A model generated the notes under the pieces. The model saw only the letters and a program-made list of their open reading frames with translations, was not told the origin of the DNA and made no database searches. Positions 33,100 through 45,260 of a DNA stretch of 64,000 nt are shown piece by piece (position 1 is the stretch's first letter; the number at the start of each line of letters is the position of its first letter). A program made the position numbers and the translations under genes. This DNA is from Gnetum montanum (taxonomy: Eukaryota; Streptophyta; Gnetopsida; Gnetales; Gnetaceae): NCBI GenBank assembly GCA_015680685.1, contig MNCI01011128.1, positions 432,837 through 496,836 on the forward strand, read 5' to 3'.

Positions 33100-34160
33100 A
33101 GGGGACCATCAGGTCCTTTCCATAATGTTTGGAACTTATTCTTTTGTGGTATGTGTGTGGGGTTCTAGCAAAGGATCTTGTCTCCAAGTTGAAATTTTAC
33201 TTTCCTTATTTTGAGGTCATGATGTTTTTTTTAATGCTTTATGTACTTCATTCAATGATAGGGCCACCAATCAATTCTCATCTAGCATGTTGAGATTTAT
33301 TAGTCTTTCTTTTTATATTAGGCTTAAGTTAAGATCAAGGTCACAAGCTATTCAAAGTGTATGGAGCTCAAACTAAATAGGAAGAGTTGGTAATTTTTCA
33401 TACACCAGCTCATAGGGAGAATAGTCTATAGGAAGTTTCTAGGTTGAGTAGTAGGCCCAAAGGGCATCATTAAGTTTCATGCTTCAGTCTCTTTGATATT
33501 TGTTAATTATTCTTATTAAGATCTTAGTGATCTCCTTATTTATTAGTTTTTCTTGATCATTAGCTTGGGGGTGGTAGGGTGTTGTTAATTTATATTCAAC
33601 CCCCAAGCATTGCATGAGCTTTCGAAAGAAAGTGCCTATAAAGTGAGTACCGTTGTCAAAAATTAGTACACTTAGCACTCTGAACCTATTTACAACATTT
33701 GTTGTACAAATTGAGCAGCTATAGAGGATGTATACTTGGTGACAATTGTTGCTTCTATTGATTTAATACAATATTCAACAATGACTATGATGTACCCCTT
33801 TCCATTCAACATGTGTGCGATGGAATCCATGAAGTCAACGCCCAAGATGTCGAAGGGTTCTAGTGGTTGGATTCACTATTGAGGTCCCTCCATTCAAGTG
33901 GTCATCCCACCATGACATTGGCAACATTCACAAGAGTAGATAAATTAGTGTGCATATCTGAAGAGTGTTGGCCAATAATACCATGCCATTAGAATCTTAA
34001 TAGCTATGCATCTCCCAACATAGTGGCCCCCACAAAGGCCCTTGTTTGCATCTTGAAGAACATGTAGTTGGTCAACATCAGGAACACACTAACAAACTAG
34101 GCCATCAATACACACCATGTAAAGATGTCTGTTGATCTTCATGAAGCATTTGGCCTGATG
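33100..34160 (-). pseudogene. E2 integrase
   Basis: Minus-strand remnants: a [20 protein letters not shown] block and PYHPQANDQEKLINKEI at 33484-33678 (second Asp kept, Glu position near EKL), the zinc-binding part upstream at about 33900-34080, and a C-terminal KFQTLWKGP block at about 33120. Frames are broken. It is close to P1 integrase ([20 protein letters not shown]). Confidence 0.8.
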
Positions 34161-34963
34161 AAGAAACTATTGTTTCTTCCTTTTATCCAAGTCTTGTGGC
34201 ATTTCTTGAGTGAGAAGATAAGTAAGGATGTCATTACACCAATTAGGTTCAGCAGGCACTTGTTCATTTATAGCACCATCAAAGAGGAGTTCATTAGGAA
34301 ATTGATCAAAAAGAGGACACTCCTCCTCTTTGTTGTCCCATATTAACTGAGACAAGTGATCAGTGACCATGTTCTCAGTTTCCTTTTGATCTTCCATCAT
34401 GAGATCAAATTCCTACAAGATCACAAGCCACTGTATGACATGGGGGCTCTTTGTTGATTTGTTCATTAGAAATCAGAGTACATTGTGATCTATGTGCACA
34501 AATACCTTGTATCTAAGCACATGGTACCTAAATTTCTCCAAGGCATACACCAAAATCATTAGTTCTTTCTTTATTGTGATGTAGTTTAGCTATGTACCCA
34601 CAATGCTTCAACTCACATAGTGGATGTAATAAGGATGTTTTTGATCATCCAAGTATGTGAGCACGACTTCCAAGGCATAATTCCATGCATCTATCATGAT
34701 GTGGTATAGTTTGGACCAATCAAGAGCTCATATAATTGGAGTTTCTACAAGCTTTTTCTTGAGTTTCTGGAATGTCTTTTCGCATTCCTCAATCCAAACA
34801 AACAAAGCATCTATCTTTGTCAACTCAACCAAAGGTTTAGTGATCTTAGAGAAATTCCCTATGATTCACCAGTAGTGGCTAATGTGGCCAAGGAATAACC
34901 AAACATCTTTCACAGTTTTGAGTTGGTGGGTAATTCCTTAGATGACCTTTATTTTCTCAGGGT
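34161..34963 (-). pseudogene. E2 end of RT and RNase H
   Basis: The minus-strand reading starts PEKIKVI..GITHQLKTVKDV at 34960, continues through NFSKITKPLVELTK, RNase H blocks (YHIMIDAWNYALEVVLTYLD, KKELMILVYALEKFRYHVL, HIDHNVL) and ENMVTDHLSQLIWDNKEEE, with at least six stops. It is collinear with P1 23740-24530. Confidence 0.8.
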
Positions 34964-35853
34964 TGATGAGTGATGAGGTACCCCTATGCTCAACCATACG
35001 AATCACAAGCATTCACTTACGATTTGATTGAATTCCATGGATGGGACTAGTTGTGGTATCTAGATTGTTATGCTCTAATCGTAGTTCATTGTCTTCCCAC
35101 TTGGACTAATGGTAGCTTTTCACATATGGTTTAGTCCAAAGTGAGGCATATGATGTTGTCTAATTATATGCTATTTCTAATGATGACAAAGAGATGAATT
35201 AATTAGGATACTGAACAATGGAGAGTAAAATCTAAACTTAGCCTATATGCCATGAGTATCTACTCTTAATCGTTCATCCACATCTTGGACTTTGTGAGAC
35301 TACTTCTAGGATTTCCAAGCATATGTCATTGGGTGTGCCAAACAATACACTACTGGGTTATCAAGTACTTACACTTAAGCTCTCATGACTAAGGTGTATT
35401 CATTCTGCTTAATAACAAGAATAGTAAATAGCAATAAATGAAAATGTTAACTAAAGGAAATGGTAAATAATTAACAATTAAAAGCAATAATAATCTAAGT
35501 GGATGCTACAATGATGGAAGTAATCTCACTCTTTATTTCCAATCATGTAACATGTCCAAGTACATCACACTCGAATAACTGTGCCATATAATTACAAACA
35601 TCACATTGTCGGCATGCATTGGGAAAATAAGAGGACTGAAAAACAATCTATAAAGGAACTAACTAAAAATAGAAACTAAAACTATTTCTTCTCTCTTGTC
35701 AACCATGTGCCCAAGTGCTATATTTATAGGATAGCATAGAGAAGATGATATCAGATATCCAACATTGCTTCCTAGCTTCAATATCAGGTATCTGATATCA
35801 AGGCTTCAATATTAGATATCTAATATTGAGGCCGACATATTCATGACTCGGCA
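34964..35853 (-). repeat. 3' LTR of E3
   Basis: It ends (minus) at TGATGAGTGATGAGGTACCCC and starts TGCCGAGTCATGAATATG at 35853. TATA-like box 35721-35728. Dyads, including three full GATATC sites, at about 35748-35825. A CTTTATT/AATAAAG context lies near 35530. It aligns with the E1 LTRs and with 63201-64000. Confidence 0.88.
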
Positions 35854-35874
35854 TACCTCCATGACTGAATGAAA
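35854..35874 (-). other. Polypurine tract of E3
   Basis: On the minus strand, TTCAGTCATGGAGGTA precedes the LTR start TGCC. It has one G to A change against P1. Confidence 0.65.
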
Positions 35875-36040
35875 ACTCATCCTTGAGTCAAAAAAATGAG
35901 GAACAAATTCTATACAAAATATTAGGAAGGTATGGAATTATTTACCAACTTAAACAACAAACAAAATAATTAACTCTTACATGTCGTAGTGGCATAGTAC
36001 AAAAATGGGACACAATATTACAAGACAAAGACTAAGAAGC

Positions 36041-36869
36041 TCATGTGATGCCTGGAGGTAGTGGCTCCTCCATTGGTTGCTTCCCTTTGTTACCAAGCTT
36101 GTAAAATTTATAGCAATCAAGCAATGCTGGTAACTTTTCTTCTGCTATCTGTGGGTCATGTACTGTCCAGGCTACTAAGTTGATGTGTGCCAATGTTGGT
36201 ATGTTCCAAGGACATGGCAACTATGGAAGCATTTGATTGACCTTCACGTACCAAGCCACAAACTACCATCGTTCTTCCTTAAAGGCCCTAGCTTTTTCTC
36301 TCAATTTATGATAATTTGTCAATCTCCTAGCTAGGTCTAAGGTAACGTCCCTTTGTCTATGGTAGTAAGCTTTGATCACCTCTAATTTCAAGTTTGCCAC
36401 ATGCAACTTCTGTAAAGCATCTTTCCAATCTGCAAACTCTTTTTCATACAATGCATAGGTGGTCACTGCCTACTTCTTTAGCTCACTATGAGGCCTACCT
36501 ACTATTAACACGGCAAGGTTGGCATATCTGAGGTTAGCCAATGCCATCTATTCTTTCAAATCATTGATCTGCAGGTCTGTATTCTTTACTTCCACCTAGT
36601 GGACCAAGGCATATCTATCCAAAATTGGCTACCACTCAAGATTTTGTGCTGACAATGATCTAATATGGGTTTTAGCCATCTAGATTTCTTTTTCATTTAT
36701 TTTCTTATACATGCCTACCTAGTCATGAAAGTATTCCTTTAATTTTTCGTGCTTCTTGGCCTCATTTTACCACGTGCTAATTTCTATTACTGATTTTTTT
36801 CGAATAGCATAGACCTCCTCCATTAAGAGGATTGTGTTTTCTCTGGCCAATCTATTAATATCTTGGTTA
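36041..36869 (-). pseudogene. E3 3' ORF, C-terminal part
   Basis: This continues the frame of 58196-60099 across T1. At the break ..LREKLVR and VNQDINRLARENTILLMEEV join in frame when one copy of the ACCCT duplication is counted. The part is mainly helical and charged (for example DWKDALQKLHVANLKLEV, RLTNYHKLREKARAFKEE), a predicted coiled coil. It ends GNKGKQPMEEPLPP with a TGA at 36041, two residues from where E1 stops. At least eight stops. Confidence 0.65.
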
Positions 36870-36874
36870 ACCCT
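36870..36874 (+). repeat. T1 target site duplication, left
   Basis: ACCCT, repeated at 58191-58195. Both sit in the 3' ORF of E3, and the interrupted frame is restored when T1 and one copy are removed. Confidence 0.85.
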
Positions 36875-38756
36875 TGTACTGTCCAAAATCATCAGCATAA
36901 GGCTGGAGGAAAAATGAACGCCGAAAGATCTTTGAAGAGATATAGCTTCCCTGCCTTCGCATGAGGGCAAGCTGGAAAAACGAAGGCAAAGTGCCTTGGA
37001 TGGTCTACACGCAAATCAACCAAGAACTTCCCCGAGCATAAGCTATGTCTTGCACTAGGGTTATCTTAACAAACGTAACACGAATATGTAAACGAAACGT
37101 AGATGTAACGTAAGAATGGAACAAAATGATGCAAATGTAAAACAATGGACCAGAATAATGTAAACAGCGTAATGAACCAAAATAATGTAAATAGTGTAAT
37201 GGAAGGAAAAAGACTGTATTATATTAATTTAGAGAATAAAATGCACCGGTCAAAACACAGCTACGTGTGTAGATGGCAGGTCAAGCGTCAAGCCCCGAGA
37301 TGAAGGATGAAGCATTTGCAAATGCTCAAGTGCTAGGGATTGTGTGTGCTCGAGCATCCAAGGTTACTAGTTAATGTTCTTTAGGTTGTCCTTTTTGCAA
37401 AATTTCCAACCCCATTTATGTTATAAATAGTGTATTTATACATTTTTCTAGGCTCGGGAGTAGGGTTCGTCAATGAGGTCAATGGCTATGAGATGAGAGA
37501 AAAATGGATCGCGTGACAGGTGTACATGGGTAGACTACATTCTAGACTAGATACACTGTATCTTACAATCTATTTTAGCTTGTGCAAGCTGGCTTACGCT
37601 CATAGAAGCATGCACAATCTGTAGCGTAAGAGCTTGACCAGCTTAACAAATGTTGCAAATTTACAATAAAGTGATAGTGTACAACAAGAGATCTTGATTC
37701 CGGCTCGCTTGGAATTTCTGAATCTGTGGATTGACTGCTGCTGAAAGTGTTTTTGCTTCACCAAGGTTGCCAGCATACATTGATCTTCTCCCAGCATGCC
37801 CTCAGTGTGTGTCTAAAGTGCTTTTGCTCGGTTGTGACAAGTGCTCACACTAGACTCATACTGTCAGTGTGACCTCAGCGTCACCTCAGCGTGCATGACC
37901 AACAATGATGCATTTTGTATCAAAATTCCACCTTTAGGACCTATTTTTGAAGTGTAACTGCTACTTGACCTTGAGGACATCCTGCATGTTTAATTTGAGC
38001 CTGTCTATGCTTGGATTTAGGCCACTTTTGCCAACTCACGCTAGGCTCATGCTGTCAGCGTGACCTAGGTGTGAGCAAGCTGAGATGGTACATTTCACAC
38101 CAAATCTTGATATTTGAGACATTTCTTTCAAGTATAATTACTACCTGACATTGGTAATAAACTACATGCTGAGTCTAAGCCTATTTTTTCCTTGATCCAG
38201 GTCATTTTGGGCAACTCACACTAAGCTCACACTGTCAGTGTGAGCTGGGCGTGACTCCAACGTGACCTCAGCGTGAGTGCTGAAAATGGTATATTTTTAG
38301 ACCTAAAATCAGAATTCTAAGGGCTAGGACCTAGAGCAATCATTAGTGGACCTCAAGGGGGCCTTGTACCCTCAAAATCAGGCCATTTTAACACTTTTTT
38401 GGGGCTATTTTGGGTTAATCATGCTACCAGCGTGACCTCGACGTGACCTCAGCGTGAGTAGCAAGATTTGTACAATTTTGACTTGAAATCTTGGATTTTG
38501 GATGCTAAAACTTGGAGCGATCATCAGTGGGCCTCGAGGGAGCCTTGCCCATTCAAATTAGGACCATTTTGACCTGATTCCAAACCTATCGGGGTTGGTC
38601 ACATTGAGGGTAAGCTAGCTCGACAACATGGGTAAGCTGGTTTGAATAAGCTAGGCGTGAGTTCCATGCCTTAGTCAAGTTTTGCCTCTTGAATGCCGAC
38701 AAGGGCTTAAGTCGTTCTTGTTTCAAAGTGTTAAGCTAAAATTTTGTGGTGTTTCA
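36875..38756 (-). repeat. 3' LTR of T1
   Basis: TATA-like box rc TATAAATA at 37433-37440. Two units of a 27-bp repeat at 37148-37201. On the upstream (U3) side many copies of the word AGCGTGA or its reverse, with TCAGCGTGACC, between about 37840 and 38460. The U3 is about 1.3 kb. Confidence 0.9.
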
Positions 38757-38775
38757 TTGGCCCCTCTTTGTTGAC
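38757..38775 (-). other. Polypurine tract of T1
   Basis: On the minus strand, CAACAAAGAGGGGCCAA lies directly before the LTR start TGAAACACC. This gives T1 its minus orientation. Confidence 0.75.
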
Positions 38776-38899
38776 GTCTGGATGAATCCACCCAAGAGGC
38801 ATCGACAAAGAAGTACAAAACACCATGAACAACCAAGTACCAAGCATTTTCAATCAGCCCTTAGCTAGATTTCATCACACCATGTTCAAAAGTACATTA

Positions 38900-39004
38900 G
38901 ATTGAGGGAAATTTAGTTTAAGGAAAGAAGGTTATAGCTGGGGGATTGAGGGAAATTTAGTTTAAGGAAATTTAGTTTAAGGAAAGAAGGTTATAGTTGG
39001 GGGA
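38900..39004. repeat. Short tandem duplication
   Basis: GATTGAGGGAAATTTAGTTT and the following AAGGAAAGAAGGTTATAG occur twice, about 44 bp apart, with an extra internal AAATTTAGTTTAAGG in the second copy. Confidence 0.8.
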
Positions 39005-39440
39005 TGTTCACATGCTTCTGTTTGTATCATGTGCTATGCGTTGTGTTTTTTGTTGCAACTGCTTAGAGAATCATAGTGTGCAACAGTGCATCAAGAGTTT
39101 TTGGATGAATATTGTATCAAGGGACTGTAATTGAGTAGGGTAAGGAGAACATGATGAGGAATAAGGAACGCATCAGGAGTTGGAAATGTACTTATGAGCG
39201 GATTGATTAACCCAGTTGTGAGCGTCAGGAAGAATGTGATACCTTGTCATCATGATGAAGTGCATCTGTGCACGAATGCCTCAGGCATGTCATCCTGCAA
39301 ACACAACTCCAAGGGGACAAGAAAACCATAAATGATTTAGTTAGCTAAACACTTTAAACTTGAATGTAGCCGACGAAATGGAGCCATCATGTGGAGTTTC
39401 AAGGCAAACAAAATCTTGAATAGCACCAGTTTCATCCAGG

Positions 39441-39935
39441 TCTATGTGACAAATCAAGTGGTAGGTTTTTTGGTGAGCACATACAACAAATTGCAGCAGC
39501 ATGTCTTTTCAAATGATACCAAGTTGTTGTTGATGTCACCAGTTTGTAGTCTTAACAGACTGTTGTGGATTAGTTTAACATCATAATCCTTTGGACATTG
39601 CCAGTTTATCTTTGTAGCGGAGGGTGTAGTGCTAGTTTATAGTTATAGCGAACTAAGAAGAGGCAAGCTAGTTTATAGTCTTAGTGGACTCTAGTGGACA
39701 AGCATGGTAGTTTAGTATCATACCAGATAGAGCTCTATCATGTCAGTTTACTATCATGATGCCAGAACGTTTTGTGGTGCTAGTTTTAAGTCATAGCTCC
39801 AGGACTATTCTGTGGTATCAGTTTTAGGTCGTGATGCCAGGACGTTCTATGGTGCTAGTTTTAAGTCATAGCTCCTGGACTATTCTGTGGTATCAGTTTT
39901 AGGTCATGATGCCAGGACTGTTACGTACCTTGAGC
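39441..39935. repeat. Degenerate AGTTT(T)A(G)GTC repeat field with 75-bp dimers
   Basis: At 39761-39917 a 75-bp unit occurs about twice. Each unit consists of two related halves of 37-38 bp (GGTGCTAGTTTTAAGTCATA and GGTATCAGTTTTAGGTCRTG). Upstream to 39441 more degenerate half-units (CTAGTTTATAGTCTTAG and similar) appear. Related words occur at 43488-43555 and 48389-48585. Confidence 0.75.
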
Positions 39936-39937
39936 TC

Positions 39938-41050
39938 ATAATTCGTAGTACAGTTTCAGGTACATGTGATTTGTAGGATTAGCGAGCTGGTTTCTGTCCA
40001 TGTCGACGAGTTTGAATGCCCCATTGTTGTATGCCTTGGCGACTAAGTAAGGCCCTTCCCGGTTAGCTGAGAATTTGTCCGAGTGTTCATGGACTGCCTT
40101 AAGAACTAGGTCACCTTCCTTGATCGGCTGTTTATGTGGATTGTGTTGATGACATCGTCATTCTTGTCTCTGATACCATTTGATTTGATTAAGCGCTCAT
40201 TCCCTTTCTTCTTCCACCGAGTCAAGGTCAATAATGCGTAGCTCACTGTTCTGGCCTTCATCGAGGAGGCTAGAGAGCATTATCCACAATGAGGGAACCT
40301 GTAACTCCAAAGGTAAGATAGCTTCAAACCCATATACAAGGCTATATGGTGTTTTACCTGTGGACGTTTGATTAACTGCTCATGCCACCGTCTCTTGTTC
40401 TGATTCAACATCTTTTTGAGCACCATGATAACTTTTTTTTTCATAGACTCCACTTGGCCATTGCTCTGTGGGTAATATGGTAATGAAAATGAGTGTTTAA
40501 TACCTAGGCTTTCATAGAAGCTTTTAGTATCCATACTGCTAAACTGTGGTCCATTATCGGTGGCTATGGTCATCGGGATACCAAAGCGAGCCACGATGTT
40601 TTCTAATATGAAATTCAAAACATGTTTAGACATGGTTTTCCTAAGGGGAATAGCTTCTACCAATTTTGTGGAATATTCAGTTGTAGTGATGATGAAGCTA
40701 TGTCCTGCTGAAGATGGTGGTGTTATCGGCCCAATGATGTCTAATCCCCATTTTTGGAATAGCCATGTGATTTGTGTGGTGTGCAACTCATTAGGTGGCA
40801 CATGTATTGGGTTACCGTGCCTTTGGCAAATGTTACATTTCCTAACCCTGGAGAAGTAATCGTACTCCATGTGTGGCCAGTAGTAGCCCAAACGTCTAAT
40901 TTTCGTTACCATTGCCTTGGGTGCTATATGCCCTCTGCAAAGTCCTTCGTGAACCTGTTCCACGATTCTTTGGTCATTGAAGCTACTGACATACATCAAC
41001 AGGATGCCTTCATAGGATCTGTGACACAATGTGTCTCCTATTAATGCATA
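39938..41050 (-). pseudogene. T1 integrase
   Basis: Open for 249 codons at 40280-41029. H-H-C-C zinc module (HEGLCRGHIAPK.., CNICQRHG). DDE residues present: Asp in GLDIIGPIT, Asp in ATDNGPQF, Glu in SNGQVES. After a frameshift near 40280, the C-terminus is readable down to the stop at 39938 with a GPY module (FSANREGPYLV). It is the best preserved enzyme domain of T1 and catalyses cDNA insertion. Confidence 0.9.
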
Positions 41051-41116
41051 TTGCTAAGAGCATTTTCATACTGCATCTTTTTGAACACTTGTCAAATGTT
41101 GTGACGATTCGCCTTG

Positions 41117-41635
41117 TCAAAGGTACTCTTTTATGTCATCATACCATTCTATTGCTTGTGTAGTGCTAATAGACACTATGGGTATTTCATTGAGAGCGTC
41201 GGTTATAGGTTTGGGACAGTTTATTATAGAACTAGGCAACACATGGAACAGCTTAGGTTTCATGTTTAAGGCTAGTGTAGCAATTGCATCGGCAATGGTA
41301 TTTTCATTCCTAGGAATATGTTGCACATCTATGTTGATCAATTGTTTTAGCAAGTGTTTAGTTAGGTCATAGTATGATTGCAAATGAGCCTTGCATGCGT
41401 AAACCTCTATGACTTGATTAATTACTAACTGTGAGTCACCTCAAACTACAAGGCGTGTGATTCCCGAAGTTAGTGTTGCTATAAGACCTCTAAGAAGACT
41501 TTTGTACTTTGCCACGTTGTTGGTACAAGGGAAGGTTAGTCGATAGAAAAAGGATTGAATTTCTCTAGAGGGATACGTTATGATGGCTGCAGCACTTCCT
41601 CCTCAGGAAGTTGAAGCTCCATCAAAGTAAAGGAT
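41117..41635 (-). pseudogene. T1 second RNase H (archaeal type)
   Basis: Minus-strand reading YFDGASTS.GGSAAAIITYPS, NNVAKYKSLLRGLIATLTSG, GDSQLVINQVIEVYACKAHL, HIPRNENTIADAIATLA. The FDGA, NN.A.Y..L..GL, GDS.LV and HIPR.N..AD.LA blocks are those of the additional archaeal-like RNase H known from Tat elements, placed between the Ty3 RNase H and integrase as expected. The catalytic Asp, Asp and final Asp positions are present. The Glu of the usual AEYEAL is Lys here. Two stops. Confidence 0.85.
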
Positions 41636-42190
41636 TGCATCATAGCTATCAGGCACAGTGTTGATGTTGTTGATGCTTTCATCAGGGAATTCGGAATTGA
41701 TTGTCACTTGATCTTATGTTGGTGAAGCGGTCAATTGATTAACTACTGCTTGACCTTTAGTGGAGGATTGGGTTACATAGCGTAGGTCAAACTCAGTGAT
41801 CATTGCTTTCCATCTAGCTATCCTACTTGATTCGTAGATGTTGTTAGTGATAGCTCTAAGCACATTCTCTTTGCAAATGATATAGACTTGGTTACGGAAG
41901 AGATAATGTCATCACTTCTTCAAAGAAAAGACCAGGGCAAGACATGATCTCTCCACATCATTTTATCATTGTTCGTAGGTAATTAAGGCATGGCTTAAAT
42001 AGTACACAGGGACCTCAATTCCATCTTCTCATTTTTGGCAAAGCATGGATGCAATAGATCTATCGGATGTCGCGAGGTAGATGTAAAAAGGTTTATCGCT
42101 TTGCGGGGGATGAACTATTGGCAATTGAGCCAGCTCCATTTTTATCTTTTCAAATGCTTCTTGGCACTGTTGAGTCCACTAAAAATGTAC
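41636..42190 (-). pseudogene. T1 Ty3-type RNase H
   Basis: Minus-strand blocks: WTQQCQEAFEKIKMELAQLP, KPFYIYLATSDRSIASML, EVPVYYLSHAL, ERSCLALVFSLKK, SRIARWKAMITEFDLRY and KGQAVVNQLTASP. Several stops. The domain ends just before FDGASTS of the second RNase H. Confidence 0.8.
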
Positions 42191-43560
42191 ATTCTTTCAT
42201 AGTAAGTGTTGCATGAATTTCAACTTATCTGTTAGTTTTTCGATAAAGCATCTGATGAATTACAGTCTACCTTGCAGACCACGTAATTCGGTAAGGTTCC
42301 TAGGTGGTTGCATACTAGTTATTCCTTTAACCTTATCGGGGTCTACTCATATCCCTATTTTGGAGACCATGAAGCCAAGCATTTTGCCTATTTTAACACC
42401 AAAGAAACTTCTTCAAGTTGAGTCTAAGGTCATGTTTAAGACAACTTTTAAGCACTAAGTCTAGATCTTTTACGTGTCGGTCGGTTGTTTTAGACTTGAC
42501 CGCGATGTCATCTACATACTCGTTGAGCAAATCAAGCATGTAATTACTAATTATGTATGTCATTGCTCGTTGATATGTAGCACCTAAATTTTTAAGATCG
42601 AATGGCATCATTGTGTAACAGAATGTGCCCCAAGGCGTTGTGAAGGTTATCTTGAGTTGGTGTTCTGGGTTGATCCTAATTTGGTTGTATCCTGAGAACC
42701 TGTCCATAAAGGATAATAGTGCATGCCCAGTAGTTGAGTCAACAAGTTGATCGATACTAGGTAGCAGGAAATGATCCTTTATAGTGGCGATGTTGAGATC
42801 ACGAAAATCGATGCATATACGGATGCTACTATTTTTCTTAGGGACAATAACAATGTTGGATATCCAGTCTGCATAGTCAATAGCTCAGATGAAACTGGCT
42901 TAGTAAAGTTTCGTGATTTCATTACAAACTGCCAATGCTACCTCAGGTTTAACTTTTCATGCCTTTTGCTCTATTGGTTTGAACTTTTCATCAAGGATAA
43001 TGTTGTGTTGTACAATTTGAGGGTCCAACCCTAGCATATCAGTGTATGACCATGCGAATGTTTTGATATTTTCTTTCAGTACTTGAGTAATGTCATTAGC
43101 GAGTTGAGGATTTAATAGGTCACTTACTTTCAGTGTTCTAGTTTCATCATTGGTCATCATAATGGGGACTTCAACGAGAGGATCTTCAATGATGTTGTCA
43201 GCCTCTAGGTCTAGATTTTTAGTCATACCCTCGGGGCAGTTTGATGTTTCTTGAGTGGATGCCATGAAATTAGCATAAGCAGATGAGTCTAGATCTAAGG
43301 ATTCTAGATTAATCACTCTTTTTATGGCCCCGTGAGGTCCATTAATAGACAAGGTTAAAAAGAGGTTCTTGCTGTCCATATGCTTTCTCCTGCCAATTTA
43401 AACCAGGAGCAACGTGAGCAAGATTCTTTGACAAGGGAGTTGTTATATAAGCTAGCTTTGTGTAATTAATCCATGTCCTAATGCAAGTATAATGGTAGTT
43501 TAACGTCACACCTAGACCACATGGCAGTTTTAGGCCGTACTGGGCCACACATGGCATTTA
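42191..43560 (-). pseudogene. T1 reverse transcriptase
   Basis: The N-terminal part (KENIKTFAWSYTDMLGLDPQ, about 43060) is open from 43379. A stop-ridden stretch includes IVPKKNSSIRICIDFRDLN. Then 42393-42707 is open with MDRFSGYNQIRINPEH, TTPWGTFCYTMMPFDLKN and an intact catalytic Y-V-D-D (residues 64-67 of that piece). The connection domain follows to about 42190. An upstream ORF of 71 codons (43342-43557) has no recognised domain. Confidence 0.85.
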
Positions 43561-43889
43561 TGTTTCGTGTGAATAGTGTTATGATTTTTCACAATTTCAT
43601 AGATTTTCGATCTCCATTTTTTTATGCCTTACCTTATAAGAAATAACATGCACAAAAATAAATAGAAACTATCCTGGGAACATGAAAATGGAAACAAAGT
43701 AAAATAATGATAGTAATAATAAAAAGGCACAACACAAAAAGAGAAGCACACTATAAAATAATAAATAAATAAATAGTGGATAAATTGAAATAGGGGTGAA
43801 AAAGGAATGTTGAAGTGCGTAGCGTGCCTAGGTGTTAACATCCTAGAGCAAACTGATTTTTGCCTGGGCATCAACGTGCCAAGAGAAAA

Positions 43890-44030
43890 CTAATTTTTTA
43901 GCCTAGAGCTACTTCCTAGCGTTAGCTGCTTTTGCCACGTAAGTTGTCTCATAGCATGCGCTGCTCCCAGCGTGAGCTGTTTCGTAGCGTGCACTACTTC
44001 CAACGTGAGTTGTCGGGTTGCAACGTGGCT
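43890..44030 (+). repeat. AGCGTG-rich repeat patch
   Basis: Repeated words CCTAGCGTTAGCTGC, CCCAGCGTGAGCTG, GTAGCGTGCACTACTTCC and CAACGTGAGTTGTC at roughly 25-30 bp spacing. They are similar in wording to the T1 U3 and to the T1 leader (55690-56030). Confidence 0.6.
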
Positions 44031-44808
44031 GTAGGGGAGGTTGAAGGGTTATTCGAGATAGCATGAGTTATGGAATGCTCATTACCTACTGGTGCTATTT
44101 TTCTTGGAACAAACAATTTAAATTCTTTGACTGTGAATGTTGGTTTCATGTTGCTTGGAATGAACTAATGTCTAATGGACCTCAATGTTCCCGAGCGAGC
44201 GTCAAATACACCAAATGAACATTAGCGTTCTTGTCTCATGGGGTAGTCTAGTGTGTGTTGAATATTATTTACTTGTTCAGTTTATTTATTTATTTTTCTT
44301 TTAGTTTATATGTTTTATATGTTTTAAGTTACTGACCAAATGTTCTGGCTCTATGCAGGGGACTTAAGCCTTTTCTCCTTGTGGTTGAACTTGTTGGTGT
44401 GCTATCTTGGTTTGGCCCTTTGGAACCAAACATGCCTAGTTATGACATGCAGATCAGGCTGCACGTAATATGGTTTCATCCAAATGTTGGTGCATTTTTA
44501 TCATTTATTTTGCAAAAATTTAGCATTTTCATATGGTCTCATTTGAGTGAGCAACTGACTCATGATATTGTTGAGACCATGTTGCCCGGCTCAACACGAG
44601 GCATGTTAACTTTCATTGTTGATGTAGATGAAGGACCATATATAGTCGAGGAAGGCACTCTCGAAGGTCCTAGATCTACATTTCCTTTAACCCATGTGTG
44701 GGGATTGCTGTCTTGTAGCCATTACAACAGTAATAGCACACTTTTTCTAGCTTGTCGTGTACATACACTATTCCAAAATTTGCCTGAAACAGTATACAGC
44801 GTAAACAG

Positions 44809-44890
44809 GTATGCTCTTTTATACTTGTGTTAACTTTGGTTCCTTTAACGTTATATCATTGTTTACATATGAATACTTTTTCTTTCATAG
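44809..44890 (+). other. Predicted intron 1 of the antisense gene
   Basis: GTATGC at the start and TTTCTTTCATAG at the end. The join yields SVNR-PRLVEYG in one frame. Confidence 0.6.
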
Positions 44891-45162
44891 GCCCCGTTTA
44901 GTTGAGTATGGATTGCATGAGGATGATAGTGGGCTTGCCTTAGCGCACACAACCTTGGCGGCGTTCATGATGGGCCCCACTCTTTGTGTTGTGGTGCTAG
45001 ATCAGACCAAGGGTGCTATTGTCAATTATCCTAGGCAATTCTGTAGGGCCTTTGAACATTGTCAAGTTTGTAGCTGGCTACATCAGGATTGGTCTCCTGA
45101 TGGGCCTATTTTTTCTCAAATGGTTGATCTTGCACCCAGTGTGCCTACTCCATTTGCTAACG

Positions 45163-45260
45163 GTAAATGGTTATGTTCCAGGCTTGGTTTTCATTTTTTT
45201 CACTTCATTGCTTATCATATTCTTAATTTTTGCTCAATGTCTCCTTTTTCTTTTCTACAG
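45163..45260 (+). other. Predicted intron 2 of the antisense gene
   Basis: GTAAAT at the start and a pyrimidine-rich TTTTTCTTTTCTACAG at the end. The join keeps the frame into TVSLHKVTVISG. Confidence 0.6.

Larger units (their letters stand above)
32396..34963 (-). mobile_element. E2: Athila-like pol fragment
   Basis: A minus-strand fragment holding the end of RT, RNase H, integrase and the conserved non-coding motif. It ends at 34963 where E3 was inserted in the SGI.VDPEK region of RT. Its other half must lie beyond the window. The left edge against P2 is approximate. The small ORF seen in P1 and P2 is missing here. Confidence 0.75.
38776..39937 (-). other. T1 non-coding region between integrase and PPT
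   Basis: No gene seen. It contains a tandem duplication of a GGGGATTGAGGGAAATTTAG unit (about 38900-39004) and the AGTTTA-type repeat field (39441-39935). Confidence 0.6.

Noticed and set aside
38757-38774. Primer binding site for a plus-strand T1 (TTGGCCCC..)
   Set aside because: Only about 8 of 18 bases fit tRNA-Asp. The reverse strand is a good PPT, and pol is on the minus strand.
39761-39917. CRISPR-like array
   Set aside because: It is a head-to-tail dimeric minisatellite without unique spacers, in a plant retrotransposon.
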